From Rhizorhabdus wittichii RW1 (GTDB taxonomy: Bacteria > Pseudomonadota > Alphaproteobacteria > Sphingomonadales > Sphingomonadaceae): DNA of 64,000 bases. Both the position numbers and the translations under genes were made by a program. The stretch covers positions 2,294,001 through 2,358,000 of the forward strand of contig CP000699.1 of assembly GCA_000016765.1 (NCBI GenBank), written 5' to 3'. How positions within the stretch are numbered: the stretch's first letter is position 1; the number at the start of each line of letters is the position of its first letter. The notes under the pieces were generated by a model that did not search any database, had not been told where the DNA came from, and saw nothing but the letters and a program-made list of their open reading frames with translations. Below are positions 9,051 to 17,821 of this stretch, one piece after another.

Positions 9051-9605
9051 CTAGGCCGTGATCCCCATGTCCCGGCGCCAGCTATCCCGGATTTCGAGAT
9101 AGGCGGCGGGGCTGTAAAGATCCTCTTCGTAACAGAACTTCCCGTTGCCGCCATAGATGTTCAGCGTCACGCAAGGGAACTGATAGCGGTAGTCCGCGGT
9201 CGGCCCGGGATTCCTCCACTCGCCATAGTCGACCGCGCTTCCCTCGGGATTGGGCCAGCGGTTCCAGTTATAGTTCACTACGAGATTGCCCATCACGACG
9301 TGCCATTCCGGGATGAAGCGCATCTCGGGCTGGGTCTCCATCAGCGGCGTCATCCACGAAGCGACTTCCTTGGCGCTGTGGAACACGCCGAAATGATGGT
9401 CGACGTAGAGGCATTGGGGGGTGAAGATGTCCGCCCAATAGTCCCAGTCGTCCATGTTCGCCCGCGCGGCATAGTCCTGGAAGGCGGCTTCCACCTCATC
9501 GTGCGGATAGATGGTCTCGCCGGGCAGCAGATCCTGCCACCCCCGTGCCGCCGCCAGCGCGCCGGCATAGGCGAGCTTTCCAAGGTCGATCTGTTGGTCG
9601 CTCAT
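9051..9605 (-). CDS. SnoaL-like (NTF2-fold) protein
   Basis: This 184-residue protein of the SnoaL/NTF2-like superfamily is a cone-shaped alpha+beta fold used by small hydrolases, isomerases, hydratases and oxygenase beta subunits. Visible features are NMDDWDYWADIFTPQCLY in the first helix-turn and YGGNGKFCYEEDLYSP near the C-terminus, a motif shared with the other two SnoaL-like proteins here. The start is the ATG at 9605 with AGGAGA upstream; the frame stays open further upstream through the next gene, but that is read-through of another gene's alternate frame. It is the second gene of a two-gene minus-strand unit, divergent from the Rieske oxygenase. The substrate is unknown. Confidence 0.85.
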   Translation of the reverse strand: MSDQQIDLGKLAYAGALAAARGWQDLLPGETIYPHDEVEAAFQDYAARANMDDWDYWADIFTPQCLYVDHHFGVFHSAKEVASWMTPLMETQPEMRFIPEWHVVMGNLVVNYNWNRWPNPEGSAVDYGEWRNPGPTADYRYQFPCVTLNIYGGNGKFCYEEDLYSPAAYLEIRDSWRRDMGITA

Positions 9606-9637
9606 GTAGTTCTCCTGGAGTGAGGAAAGCCTGTCCG

Positions 9638-10156
9638 TCAGACGGCCAGGCCCCAATGGCCGATTCCCGGCCGGTCGGGCGGAAGCTGGTTGCGGTCGGG
9701 CTTCTGGGGCACGGGGGAGCTGTTGGCGGGCGGTGTCCAGCCCACCTCCTCGACCAGCACGCCGAGCTCGGCCATGTTGAAGACGTCGGTTTCGTAGCAG
9801 AACAGCCCGTCGCCCGCGTAGATCGCGACACTGAAGCACAGGCAATCGGCATGGTCGCCGTTCGGTTTCAGGCCCGGCACGCGCGACCAGAAGGCGCAGA
9901 CGACCAGGTTGTCCTTCACCAGCGTCCACAGCGTCGGGAAGCGCCAATCCTCGAAGCCGACCATGCAATCGTGCATGAAGGTCCTGATCGCCTCGCGGCC
10001 GACATAGCGGCCCCAGACAGCGTCGATATAGACGGCGTCTTCGGTGAAATGCTCGGCGAGGTCGCCCCAGTCCGCCTCGCCTCGCCCGATCTTCTCGCGC
10101 GCGGCGAGCACATGCTCCCACGCCGCGCGCACTTCGCTTTCCGGATAGACTTTCAT
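9638..10156 (-). CDS. SnoaL-like (NTF2-fold) protein
   Basis: This 172-residue protein has an NTF2-like fold with FTEDAVYIDAVWGRYVG and the late motif YAGDGLFCYETDVFN, parallel to the YGGNGKF region of its neighbours. The gene lies 32 bp upstream of the other minus-strand SnoaL gene and is likely its operon partner. It is divergent from the Rieske oxygenase gene across a 249-bp region, so one promoter region may serve both directions. The C-terminal 30 residues are proline-rich and probably unstructured. It may be a hydratase/isomerase or a small partner of the oxygenase; the sequence does not decide. Confidence 0.83.
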   Translation of the reverse strand: MKVYPESEVRAAWEHVLAAREKIGRGEADWGDLAEHFTEDAVYIDAVWGRYVGREAIRTFMHDCMVGFEDWRFPTLWTLVKDNLVVCAFWSRVPGLKPNGDHADCLCFSVAIYAGDGLFCYETDVFNMAELGVLVEEVGWTPPANSSPVPQKPDRNQLPPDRPGIGHWGLAV

Positions 10157-10358
10157 GGCCTTCAGCCCGCTCCCCTCCTGGCGATCCCTCGCGGATCGCG
10201 GTTGATCGTCGGATCATAGGTGACCGGATTTTCCGTGCAGGACGGCCAAAGCGCGCAAAGAGCGAGGCAAGTCAGGGCATGGACGCATGCGCCGCGCGGG
10301 AGCGGTTGCGTGAAACCGTCATGCTTTTTGCCCATGGCGGCGCTGTCGGGCGGCTCCC

Positions 10359-10379
10359 CGTTCCGCCACTTTCGGAACG
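10359..10379. promoter_or_regulatory. 7-bp inverted repeat upstream of the Rieske gene
   Basis: CGTTCCG (10359-10365) and CGGAACG (10373-10379) form a perfect dyad with a 7-base spacer, 26 bp before the proposed Rieske start codon. It could be an operator or only chance in GC-rich DNA. It is in the region shared with the divergent SnoaL operon. Confidence 0.3.
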
Positions 10380-10405
10380 AAGCGCAACGGAACCGGAAAG
10401 GACAG

Positions 10406-11506
10406 ATGGCCAGATCGCGCGACTATCGCCTAGGCAGCCAGGATTTCCCGCGCGGCTGGTTCATGGTGGCGGACGCGGCGACGCTTCAGCATGGCCAGCC
10501 GTTGGCCGTGCGCTTCTTTGGCCGCGACCTTGTCCTCTATCGTGGCGCGGACAGCGGGAGGCCGATTCTCGTCGACGCCTATTGCCCGCACATGGGCACG
10601 CATCTCGCTCGCAACCATACGTCCTATGTCGTGCGGGACGGCAGCCAGATCGAAGGTGACACGATCCGCTGCCCCTATCACGCCTGGCGCTTCGATGCCG
10701 AGGGGCGTTGCATCGACATTCCCTACGCTCCAGGGGCGAAAATTCCATCTGCCGCGCGGATCGCCAGCTGGCCGGTGGTCGAGCGCTGGGGTGCCGTCTT
10801 CGCCTGGCACGATCCGGACGGCGGGGAGCCCGACTGGGAGTTGCCCGCGCTCGCGGCATGGGACGATCCGGCCTGGGTGCGCTGGCGTTTCGACGATTTC
10901 GGCGTGCTCGATCGCCACCCGGTGGAGATCGTCGACAATATGGCCGATGTCGCCCATCAGGAGCCGATCCACGGCCAGACCGTCCGATATTTCGAGCTCG
11001 AGCTGGATGGGCACCGGGCGATCCATCGCGAGGGCGGTGTCAGCCGGACCAGCCTGACGGCGGATGATGCGCTGCTGTGCATCGACGCCGTCTATCATGG
11101 ACCCGGCTTGCTGCTGACGGAGATGCTCGGCCGTTACCCCAGCTACTTCCTGATCGCGCACACGCCTGTGGACGACGGCTCGATCCGCGTCTGGCACGCG
11201 GTGATCGTCAAATCGCCGCACGAACGGGCGACCGACGAGGACGTCGCCATGGCCCGCGCCTTCCAGGAGCAGAGCAGGCTCGCCTTCGCGCAGGACTTCG
11301 AGATCTGGACGCACAAGCGGCCGGCCCTCACCATCCTGCAGATTCCGCATGACGGCCCCTATGACAAGCTGCGGACATGGTATCGCCAGTTCTACAATCC
11401 GCGCGGACCATCGGATCGCGCGAGGACGACGCATGGCGTGCGCGGCATGCCACGCAACCTGGATCGGACGGACAACAGGGAGGATGGAAGCAGCGATGAC
11501 CTATAG
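10406..11506 (+). CDS. Rieske non-haem iron oxygenase, alpha-type subunit
   Basis: The 366-residue protein has an N-terminal Rieske [2Fe-2S] domain with C60-P-H62 and C89-P-Y-H92 and a C-terminal catalytic domain with the mononuclear iron site N178-MA-D181-VA-H184-x4-H189. The organisation resembles KshA-type (3-ketosteroid 9-alpha-hydroxylase) and related single-subunit oxygenases. The start at 10406 has AAGGAC eight bases upstream; the frame remains open for 62 more codons without supporting features. The gene overlaps a SnoaL-like gene by 11 bp. No dedicated reductase or ferredoxin is adjacent, so electrons must come from elsewhere, possibly from the reductase encoded at 12529. The spacing between the two Rieske half motifs (26 residues) is longer than the usual 16-17. 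Confidence 0.92.
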   Translation: MARSRDYRLGSQDFPRGWFMVADAATLQHGQPLAVRFFGRDLVLYRGADSGRPILVDAYCPHMGTHLARNHTSYVVRDGSQIEGDTIRCPYHAWRFDAEGRCIDIPYAPGAKIPSAARIASWPVVERWGAVFAWHDPDGGEPDWELPALAAWDDPAWVRWRFDDFGVLDRHPVEIVDNMADVAHQEPIHGQTVRYFELELDGHRAIHREGGVSRTSLTADDALLCIDAVYHGPGLLLTEMLGRYPSYFLIAHTPVDDGSIRVWHAVIVKSPHERATDEDVAMARAFQEQSRLAFAQDFEIWTHKRPALTILQIPHDGPYDKLRTWYRQFYNPRGPSDRARTTHGVRGMPRNLDRTDNREDGSSDDL

Positions 11507-12014
11507 CCGCGAAGAAGTCGAGGCCGCGATCATTCGGCTCCGCGAGGCATTCGTGGAAGCGGAGCGGCGCAACAGCTGGTCATGGATCGCCGACGAACTC
11601 TATCATGAGGACGCGACCTATTACTGCCCTTATGGTGGAGTGATGCCGGTCTTCGCCCGAAGCCGCGAGGAAATCCGCGCGACCCATTATGGCCGCGACA
11701 TGGACGTGGGCTCCGGCTGGGAAGGCTGGAGCTTTCCCATCACCGATTTCGCGGTGAACGGCGATCGCATCTTCAGCCGCTGGGTCAATCGCGGACCAGG
11801 CCGGCGACCGGACGGGAGCTATTACGAGACCGACGGCGTTTCGTTCATTACCTATGGTGGAAACGGAAAATTCTCGTCGCAATATGACCTGTTCGACATT
11901 GGCCACCAGATGATGCTGTGCGATGAACTCAAGCAGGCTGGCCTGCTGAACGAAACGCTCGAACGCGAGTGGGTGCTGCCGATGAAGCAGCGCATCCGTG
12001 CCGCCCTCGGCTGA
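11496..12014 (+). CDS. SnoaL-like (NTF2-fold) protein, partner of the Rieske oxygenase
   Basis: This 172-residue NTF2-like protein is translationally coupled to the Rieske gene, overlapping it by 11 bp, with its own ATG at 11496. It shares YGGNGKFSSQYDLFD and the DELYHEDATYY helix-strand signature with the two minus-strand SnoaL genes. Coupling to a Rieske alpha subunit recalls the small NTF2-fold beta subunits of ring-hydroxylating dioxygenases, but its sequence looks closer to SnoaL-type enzymes, so either a structural or a catalytic role is possible. It is the last intact gene before the remnant next to the tRNA. Confidence 0.85.
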   Translation: MTYSREEVEAAIIRLREAFVEAERRNSWSWIADELYHEDATYYCPYGGVMPVFARSREEIRATHYGRDMDVGSGWEGWSFPITDFAVNGDRIFSRWVNRGPGRRPDGSYYETDGVSFITYGGNGKFSSQYDLFDIGHQMMLCDELKQAGLLNETLEREWVLPMKQRIRAALG

Positions 12015-12325
12015 TATCTCGCCAGGTCGCGGCACCGGCGACGGCGAAGCGGCAGATTCCACGACCGCTGCTGGGATCGATGTCGAGCATCTCGACCCAT
12101 TCGACGCGCGGCTTGCCCTGGCGCGCGCTCGGAAAGGGCCTTGTCCTTGACACTCGCGATCCGGTCGATCTGGAGCCGGTTGTAGATCGCCTTCCAGCCC
12201 GATCTTAGCTGGTTGTCGCGCAGCCGGTCCGCATAGAGATAAGATTTTCGTGCCGACCGGCTCGACGAACGTCTCCTGGACGGTCGCAGCCATTCCGAGG
12301 CGCGAGAAGGCTTCATCGATTGAAT
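12015..12325 (-). pseudogene. Frameshifted gene remnant beside the tRNA 3' end
   Basis: Reading away from the tRNA on the minus strand, three short frames join into one plausible polypeptide if two frameshifts are allowed: first NSIDEAFSRLGMAATVQ..., then YADRLRDNQLRSGWKAIYNR..., then RQGKPRVEWVEMLDIDP.... Each part has normal protein composition, unlike typical shadow frames in this GC-rich DNA. I do not recognise the family. The segment starts within 3 bp of the CCA end of the tRNA and ends in the 3' end of the SnoaL gene. It could be a decayed cargo or recombination gene of an integrated element; it carries no visible tyrosine-recombinase motif. Confidence 0.4.
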
Positions 12326-12327
12326 TT

Positions 12328-12404
12328 TGGTAGCGGAGGAGGGACTTGAACCCCCGACACGCGGATTATGATTCCGCTGCTCTAACCAGCTGAGCTACTC
12401 CGCC
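12328..12404 (-). tRNA. tRNA-Met (anticodon CAT)
   Basis: This is a 77-nt cloverleaf on the minus strand with an encoded CCA end. The acceptor stem pairs GGCGGAG with CTCCGCT (one G-U at 1-72), the D arm reads GCTC..GAGC, the anticodon stem GCGGA/TCCGC holds the loop ATCATAA with anticodon CAT at 12370-12368, and the T arm has TTCAAGT. The paired 1-72 position and the absence of three consecutive G-C pairs in the anticodon stem indicate an elongator rather than initiator tRNA. A lysidine-modified tRNA-Ile2 with the same anticodon cannot be fully excluded. Its 3' end points into region 1. Confidence 0.95.
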
Positions 12405-12528
12405 CCAAGGCGTCCGCCGATGCGGTGGAGCGGGCCTATAAGCGGGGTGTCGAGCGCGGTCAACTGGACATTGGCGGATCGCACGATAGTAGAGCGCCAG
12501 AGCATAGAGAAAGCCGGGAGATTCGGAA

Positions 12529-13761
12529 TTGGCCCAGTATGACGTTCTGATCGTGGGTGCCGGCCATGGCGGCGCACAGGCGGCGGTGGCGCTTCGGCAG
12601 AACAAGTTCGAAGGCACGATCGCCATCGTCGGCGACGAACCCGAGCTGCCCTATGAACGCCCGCCGCTCTCCAAGGAATATTTCTCGGGCGAGAAGAGCT
12701 TCGACCGCATCCTCATCCGCCCCGCCACCTTCTGGGCGGAGCGCAATGTCGACATGCTGCTCGGCAAGCGCGTGGCCTCGGTCGATCCGGCCGGCCACAG
12801 CGTCACCCTGACCGACGGGTCGACCATCGGCTATGGCAAGCTGGTCTGGGCGACCGGCGGCGCGCCGCGCAAGCTGGCCTGTTCGGGCCATCACCTGTCC
12901 GGCGTCCACGGCGTCCGCACCCGCGAGGATGCCGACCGCATGCTGGGCGAGATGGAGCGCACCACCAGCGTCGTCGTGATCGGCGGCGGCTATATCGGCC
13001 TCGAAGCCGCCGCCGTCCTCTCCAAGGCCGGCAAGAAGGTGACCGTGCTCGAGGCGCTCGACCGCGTCCTCGCCCGCGTCGCCGGCGAGGCGCTGTCGCG
13101 CTTCTACGAGGCCGAGCACCGCGCCCATGGCGTCGACGTGCAGCTCGGCGCCAAGGTCGACTGCATCGTCGGCGACGACCAGGACCGCGTCACCGGCGTC
13201 CAGATGCACGACGGCAGCGTCATCCCCGCCGACATGGTGATCGTCGGCATCGGCATCATTCCGGCGGTCGAGCCGCTGATCGCGGCCGGCGCGGCCGGCG
13301 GCAACGGCGTCGACGTCGACGAATATTGCCGCACCAGCCTGCCCGACATCTATGCGATCGGCGATTGCGCGATGCACGCCAATGCGTTCGCCGAGGGCGC
13401 GCGCATCCGCCTCGAATCGGTGCAGAACGCCAACGACCAGGCGACCACCGCCGCCAAGCACATCCTGGGCGGCACCGACGCCTATCATGCGGTGCCCTGG
13501 TTCTGGTCGAACCAGTATGACCTGCGGCTCCAGACGATGGGCCTGTCGATCGGCTATGACGAGACGATCGTGCGCGGCGATCCCGCGAATCGCAGCTTCT
13601 CGGTCGTCTATCTGAAGAACGGCCGGGTGCTGGCGCTCGACTGCGTCAACGCGGTGAAGGACTATGTGCAGGGCAAGGCGCTGGTCACGGGCGGGGTCTC
13701 CCCCGACAAGGCCAGCCTCGCCAACCCCGAGATTCCGTTGAAGACCCTGCTCCCTGCCTGA
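12529..13761 (+). CDS. Ferredoxin-NAD(P) reductase (putidaredoxin/rhodocoxin reductase family)
   Basis: The 410-residue protein is a two-dinucleotide-domain flavoprotein: an FAD site GAGHGG (10-15), an NAD(P)H site [12 protein letters not shown] (150-161) and the second FAD motif YAIGDCAMH near residue 285. PPLSKEY (45-51) is characteristic of reductases that feed [2Fe-2S] ferredoxins of P450 and Rieske systems. Translation appears to start at TTG (12529), preceded by GGGAG at good spacing; no in-frame ATG lies nearby. It stands alone, just beyond the tRNA from the Rieske oxygenase cluster, and could supply electrons to that enzyme or to P450s elsewhere. Confidence 0.93.
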   Translation: MAQYDVLIVGAGHGGAQAAVALRQNKFEGTIAIVGDEPELPYERPPLSKEYFSGEKSFDRILIRPATFWAERNVDMLLGKRVASVDPAGHSVTLTDGSTIGYGKLVWATGGAPRKLACSGHHLSGVHGVRTREDADRMLGEMERTTSVVVIGGGYIGLEAAAVLSKAGKKVTVLEALDRVLARVAGEALSRFYEAEHRAHGVDVQLGAKVDCIVGDDQDRVTGVQMHDGSVIPADMVIVGIGIIPAVEPLIAAGAAGGNGVDVDEYCRTSLPDIYAIGDCAMHANAFAEGARIRLESVQNANDQATTAAKHILGGTDAYHAVPWFWSNQYDLRLQTMGLSIGYDETIVRGDPANRSFSVVYLKNGRVLALDCVNAVKDYVQGKALVTGGVSPDKASLANPEIPLKTLLPA

Positions 13762-13843
13762 AAGCCGGCCGGGGAGCGGGAACCGTAGCATCGCGTCCAC
13801 GTTGGAAAAACCTGCCATGCCGGCTGGCGACGAGGATGGGACG

Positions 13844-14251
13844 ATGGAACTGACGGTTTCGCTCGACACGGTATGTCGACTGATCGTGCGGGCGCGCGAA
13901 CTGGAGGCGCAGGTCCCCGCGATCGAGAATGACGACGAGGAGGACCCGACCGACAGCGACGACCCGATGGCGGTGCTGGAGGACGAGGCCAACGAGGCGA
14001 TCGAGGACGAGGTCCGCACCCTGCTGGAGGACCTCGCCGACGACGAGGTCGCCGACGTGCTGGCGCTCGCGCTGGTCGGGCGCGGCACCTATGACGCCAG
14101 CGAATGGGACGAGGCGCTCGAGGCGGCCAATGAGGACGATGCGGAGACGATGGTCGAGCAGTTGCTCGATATGCCGATGCTCGCCGCCTATCTGGAGGCG
14201 GGGCTGACCGCCTTCGATCTCAGCTGCGACGGGATCGGACAGATCGACTGA
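13844..14251 (+). CDS. DUF3775-family acidic protein
   Basis: The protein is about 135 residues and very acidic. It starts with MELTVSLDTVCRLIVRARE and continues with a variable acidic loop (NDDEEDPTDSDDP), then VRTLLEDLADDEVADVLALALVGRG and a C-terminal helix pair, matching the DUF3775 pattern. The ATG at 13844 has GAGG upstream and matches the usual N-terminus of the family; the frame is also open from a TTG at 13802. Its function is unknown. It probably has its own promoter, being 82 bp after the reductase. Confidence 0.8.
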   Translation: MELTVSLDTVCRLIVRARELEAQVPAIENDDEEDPTDSDDPMAVLEDEANEAIEDEVRTLLEDLADDEVADVLALALVGRGTYDASEWDEALEAANEDDAETMVEQLLDMPMLAAYLEAGLTAFDLSCDGIGQID

Positions 14252-14270
14252 GGCCGATGGCGGGTCGCGG

Positions 14271-14519
14271 CTATCGGCCCGCCCCCGCCTTCTGCCCTGC
14301 GGGCACCCGCGCGACATAGCCGGCGTCGCGGCCGTTCCACAGCGCCGGCAACAGCTCGACCACCGCGTCGGGCATCGCCCTGAGCAGTTCGAGCCGGGCC
14401 TCCTCGCGCCACATGTTGCGGCCATAGCCGGGGAAATCGCACAGCTTGTCCCAGGCCTGACCATTCTCCGCCGCCAGCCGGACGGCGAGTTCGTCGAGGT
14501 CGATCAGCTTCTCGGTCAA
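14271..14519 (-). CDS. Small hypothetical protein
   Basis: This 82-residue protein reads KLIDLDELAVRLAAENGQAWDKL at the N-terminus, then CDFPGYGRNMWREEARLELLRAM, and ends in a glycine-alanine-lysine tail. The composition (Trp, Tyr, Asn present; balanced charges) is that of a real protein and the frame has good codon bias. I do not recognise a named family. It converges on the DUF3775 gene with 19 bp between stop codons. It has no signal peptide or membrane segment. Confidence 0.65.
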   Translation of the reverse strand: MTEKLIDLDELAVRLAAENGQAWDKLCDFPGYGRNMWREEARLELLRAMPDAVVELLPALWNGRDAGYVARVPAGQKAGAGR

Positions 14520-14674
14520 ATCCCATTCCCCATGATGGTTGATGGGATCGACCTAGGGGCGCCGCCGCCCCATGGCGCGCGGCTTTCGACCGATCGGCGA
14601 CGCGCGGCCACCAACCGCCCGCCGGCCGACGAACCGACGCGCGGGGTCGACCGGCGGCATGGCGCCCGCCGTCG

Positions 14675-15787
14675 TCAGTGGGTGCGGCGCAGCGACGCCA
14701 CCGGCGTGGCCAGCGCCATCCGCACCAGGTCGGCCTGACGGCGCACGTCGGTCTTGGCCATGAGCTGCTTGAGCTGGGTGCGCGCGGTGTGGATCGACAC
14801 CCTGCGCCGGGCGGCGAAGGCGGCGATGTCGCTGCCCGCGCAGAGCGCCGCGAGCAGCTCCGCCTCCGACCGGGTGATGTCGAAGCAGGTCCGCAGGCGA
14901 TCGGGACAGATGTCGAGCGCCTTCCCATGGTCGTTGAAGGCCAGCATCATCAGCCTGTCCCCGCCGTCCCCGCCGCCGTCCTCCTCCCCGGCTCCCTCCA
15001 GCCAGGCCCGCTGGACGAACAGCGTGCGCCCGCCCGCGGTGAAGCGGCATCCGTGCGGCGCCGCCTTCGGATCGAGCAGATGGCCGACCAGCGCCGCGAT
15101 CTTCCGCTCGCCCTCGGCGGCGGCCGGCCCCCGCGCGGGCAGCAGCCCCGCCTCGGCCAGCAATCGCCGCGCCGCCTCATTGGCATAGACGATCTCGCCG
15201 TCGGTCCGCACCACGGCGACCGGCTGTTCGAGCAGCGCGAGGGTGTTCGCCATCACCCGCGCGCCCGACTCCTTCTCCTCGGCCTGCTCGATCAGCCGCA
15301 GCGCCTCGCGCACATGGGGCATCAGCCCGGCGAGCAGGTCGCGGGCGTCGGACGGCAGGTCGGGCCCGCCATGCCGGGCATGAAGCGCGAGGCCGACTTC
15401 GCGATCGGGACGGAGGTTGACCCGCGCGCCCAGGAAGCGACCGATCCCGAAGGGAATGAAGCGCGCCTGCCAGCGTCGCAGGTCGGGCTGCAGGAAATCG
15501 GGGCAGGCCGAATCCTCGAAGAAGCTGATCCCGTCGCTCGGCGGATTGACCAGCGCGAGCATGCGGGGGTTCTGGAAATCGGCCCAACCGCCCTTGGACG
15601 ATATGAACGGCACCGACAGGCAGGTCTCGAACCCGGTCGTCCGCAGCCGCTCGTCGGTGCGCCGGAACCATTGCAGGGTCACGGTCCGCGCGCCGGTGAC
15701 GTCCCGGATCGCGCCCAGCGCCGCCGTCAGCCGGCGGCGATCCTGGCTCGCGCCATACAGGTTCGCCAAAATGCCGTGATCGTCCAT
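14675..15787 (-). CDS. LuxR/NarL-type HTH transcriptional regulator
   Basis: The 370-residue protein has a C-terminal LuxR-type helix-turn-helix: ITRSEAELLAALCAG, SIHTARTQLKQLMAKTDVRRQADLV (about 305-360). The N-terminal 170 residues lack the autoinducer-binding Trp/Tyr signature of classical LuxR; the central stretch NTLALLEQPVAVVRTDGEIVYANEAARRLL is PAS-like. Proteins of this layout are numerous in sphingomonads near TonB-receptor/catabolic genes. It is divergent, across 255 bp, from the secreted amidohydrolase and the second TonB receptor, which are its likely targets. Confidence 0.87.
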   Translation of the reverse strand: MDDHGILANLYGASQDRRRLTAALGAIRDVTGARTVTLQWFRRTDERLRTTGFETCLSVPFISSKGGWADFQNPRMLALVNPPSDGISFFEDSACPDFLQPDLRRWQARFIPFGIGRFLGARVNLRPDREVGLALHARHGGPDLPSDARDLLAGLMPHVREALRLIEQAEEKESGARVMANTLALLEQPVAVVRTDGEIVYANEAARRLLAEAGLLPARGPAAAEGERKIAALVGHLLDPKAAPHGCRFTAGGRTLFVQRAWLEGAGEEDGGGDGGDRLMMLAFNDHGKALDICPDRLRTCFDITRSEAELLAALCAGSDIAAFAARRRVSIHTARTQLKQLMAKTDVRRQADLVRMALATPVASLRRTH

Positions 15788-16042
15788 CGCAGCGCCCCCC
15801 TGATGTGATGTGCCGTCCGCGCGCTCGCCCTGCTCGTCGCAGGGAAAATAAGTGAAAATTCAATTTTTTTGCAACGGGGCATTTTCATACCGCGTTTGGG
15901 CGATGCCGCGTTTCCGGCAGCGGCGTATCACCATCGGCGGAAGACCAAGGAAAAGGCGACGATCGCTGGTTCGGCGCGGCTCGACGGAGCGCGGCGCGCA
16001 GGCGGCGCGCCGGCCACTCGAACCGAAAGAGGCGCCCGACCG

Positions 16043-17752
16043 ATGCACAAGACGACGCGGACCATGACGATGCTGGCCCTGCTGGCCGGAACCTTCCTCC
16101 TCTCGCCCGCACGGGCCCAGCTCGAAGGCGCCGCCGCCGAGCCCGCGCCGGTCGCGGCCGACACGATGTACGTCAACGCCAGGGTCCGCACGCCCGACGG
16201 CTGGAAGACCGGCCTCGCCGTCGCGGGGGAGACGATCGTCGCGGTCGGCTCAGAGCAGGAGCTTGCCGCCTATCGGACGCCGAAGACCCATGTCGTCGAC
16301 CTCGGCGGCGCCACCGTGCTGCCCGGCCTGGTCGACATGCACGTCCACGCGGTGAGCGCGGGCCTCGATGCCGCCAATTGCCGCTTCAAGCAGGGCTCCA
16401 GGCCCGCCGAGATCATCGAGACCGTGAAGGCCTGCGTCGCCCGCGCCAAGCCCGGAAGCTGGATCGTCGGCGGGCAATGGGACGGGGCCTCGTTCGGCGC
16501 GTCCGCTCCCCATCGCGCGCTGCTCGACCGAATCGCGCCGAACAATCCGGTGCTGCTCCGCGACGTCAGCCTGCACAGCGCCTGGGTCAACAGCGCCGCG
16601 CTCGCGGCCGGCGGGATCACCCGCGACACGCCCAATCCGGACGGCGGCATCATCGAGAAGGACAAGGCCGGCAACCCGACCGGCATCCTGCGCGAACATG
16701 CCGCGATGAAGCTGCTCGAAAAGGTGCCGCAGCCCGATACGCCGGCGATGGTCGACGCGCTCCGCTCGGCGACCCGGACGATGCTGTCGCTGGGCATCAC
16801 CAGCTATGAGGACGCGCTGCTCACCACGCCCTCGGCCAGGGCCTATGCCGCGCTCGCCGACGCGGGGGAGCTCTACCAGCATGTCCGCACCTGCATGTGG
16901 GAGCCCGACCAGGCGCTGATCGCGTCGCGCAACCTCTATGCGCGGCCGGGGCTGGAGATGGCCTGCGTCAAGATGATGCTCGACGGCGTGCCCACCGATG
17001 CGCACACGGCGGCGATGCACGACGATTATGCCGACACCGCCGGCGTGACCGATCCCGCGCGGCGCAAGGGCCTGCTGCTCGTCGCGCCCGACCAGATCTC
17101 CGCCAAGATCACCCGCTATGACGCCGCCGGGCTGACCGTGAAGCTCCACGCGACCGGCGACGCCGCCGTCCATGCTGCGCTCGACGGGATCGAGGCGGCG
17201 CGCAAGGCCAACGGCATCGCCGGCATGCGGCACGAGATCGCGCATGCGAACTTCGTCCTGCCGGCGGATTTCGCCCGGGCCGGGGCGATCGGCGCGACCT
17301 TCGAATTCTCGCCCTATGTCTGGTTCCCCAATTCGGTGATCAAGGACGTCATCAAGGCGGTCGGCCCCACGCGGATGGAGCATTTCAGCCCGGTGAAGAG
17401 CGCGCTCGACGCCGCCGTGCCGGTGACGGTCGGCTCCGACTGGCCGGTCGTGCCGGCGGCCGATCCGTGGCTCGCCATGGAGACGCTGGTGACCCGCCAG
17501 GCGCCGGGCGGCGTCGGCGATCCGATCTCGCCGCAGGAGCGGATCAGCGTGGCGCAGGCGGTCGACCTGTTCACCCGCGCCGCCGCCCGCCAGCTCGGCA
17601 TCGAGGACCAGGCGGGCAGCATCGAGCGCGGCAAGCGCGCCGACCTCATCGTCATCGATCGCGACATCTTCTCGATACCGGCGACCGACATCCACAACAC
17701 CAAGGTCCTGCGCACCATCATCTCGGGGAAAGAGCGCTACACGCGCCAATAA
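16043..17752 (+). CDS. Secreted YtcJ-like amidohydrolase (amidohydrolase_3 family)
   Basis: The 569-residue protein has a signal peptide (LALLAGTFLLSPARAQ, cleavage near residue 26), so it is periplasmic or exported. The metal-binding motif is H100-V-H102 in GLVDMHVHAVSAG; further conserved pieces are LHATGDAAVH, the GSDWPVVPAADPW motif and the closing RGKRADLIVIDRD. YtcJ-type enzymes hydrolyse C-N bonds of cyclic or acylated amides, with two metals in the barrel. The start at 16043 has AAAGAGG upstream; the open frame extends upstream without coding features. It is 69 bp ahead of a TonB receptor and probably acts on the compound that receptor takes up, or on its precursor. Confidence 0.9.
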   Translation: MHKTTRTMTMLALLAGTFLLSPARAQLEGAAAEPAPVAADTMYVNARVRTPDGWKTGLAVAGETIVAVGSEQELAAYRTPKTHVVDLGGATVLPGLVDMHVHAVSAGLDAANCRFKQGSRPAEIIETVKACVARAKPGSWIVGGQWDGASFGASAPHRALLDRIAPNNPVLLRDVSLHSAWVNSAALAAGGITRDTPNPDGGIIEKDKAGNPTGILREHAAMKLLEKVPQPDTPAMVDALRSATRTMLSLGITSYEDALLTTPSARAYAALADAGELYQHVRTCMWEPDQALIASRNLYARPGLEMACVKMMLDGVPTDAHTAAMHDDYADTAGVTDPARRKGLLLVAPDQISAKITRYDAAGLTVKLHATGDAAVHAALDGIEAARKANGIAGMRHEIAHANFVLPADFARAGAIGATFEFSPYVWFPNSVIKDVIKAVGPTRMEHFSPVKSALDAAVPVTVGSDWPVVPAADPWLAMETLVTRQAPGGVGDPISPQERISVAQAVDLFTRAAARQLGIEDQAGSIERGKRADLIVIDRDIFSIPATDIHNTKVLRTIISGKERYTRQ

Positions 17753-17821
17753 GCCCGACATCGTCCCGGCCGGCCGCGATCGGCCGGGGCGACCATCCAC
17801 AGGGAAAAAAGGGGAATTCCA

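Noticed and set aside
9051-10217. One 388-residue protein covering both minus-strand SnoaL regions
   Set aside because: The part upstream of 9605 is an alternate frame of the 172-residue SnoaL gene; the ATG at 9605 has its own AGGAGA.
10406-12014. A classical alpha/beta ring-hydroxylating dioxygenase pair
   Set aside because: The Rieske protein has the KshA-like single-subunit layout, and the coupled small protein resembles SnoaL more than dioxygenase beta subunits.
12015-12325. Integrase gene next to the tRNA
   Set aside because: No tyrosine-recombinase motif (R..HxxR..Y) could be found in any frame; only an unidentified frameshifted remnant is present.
15853-15887. TGAAAAT/ATTTTCA inverted repeat in the AT-rich region between the LuxR-type gene and the YtcJ-like gene
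   Set aside because: Short arms with a 21-base spacer in an AT-rich tract; too likely by chance to call an operator.
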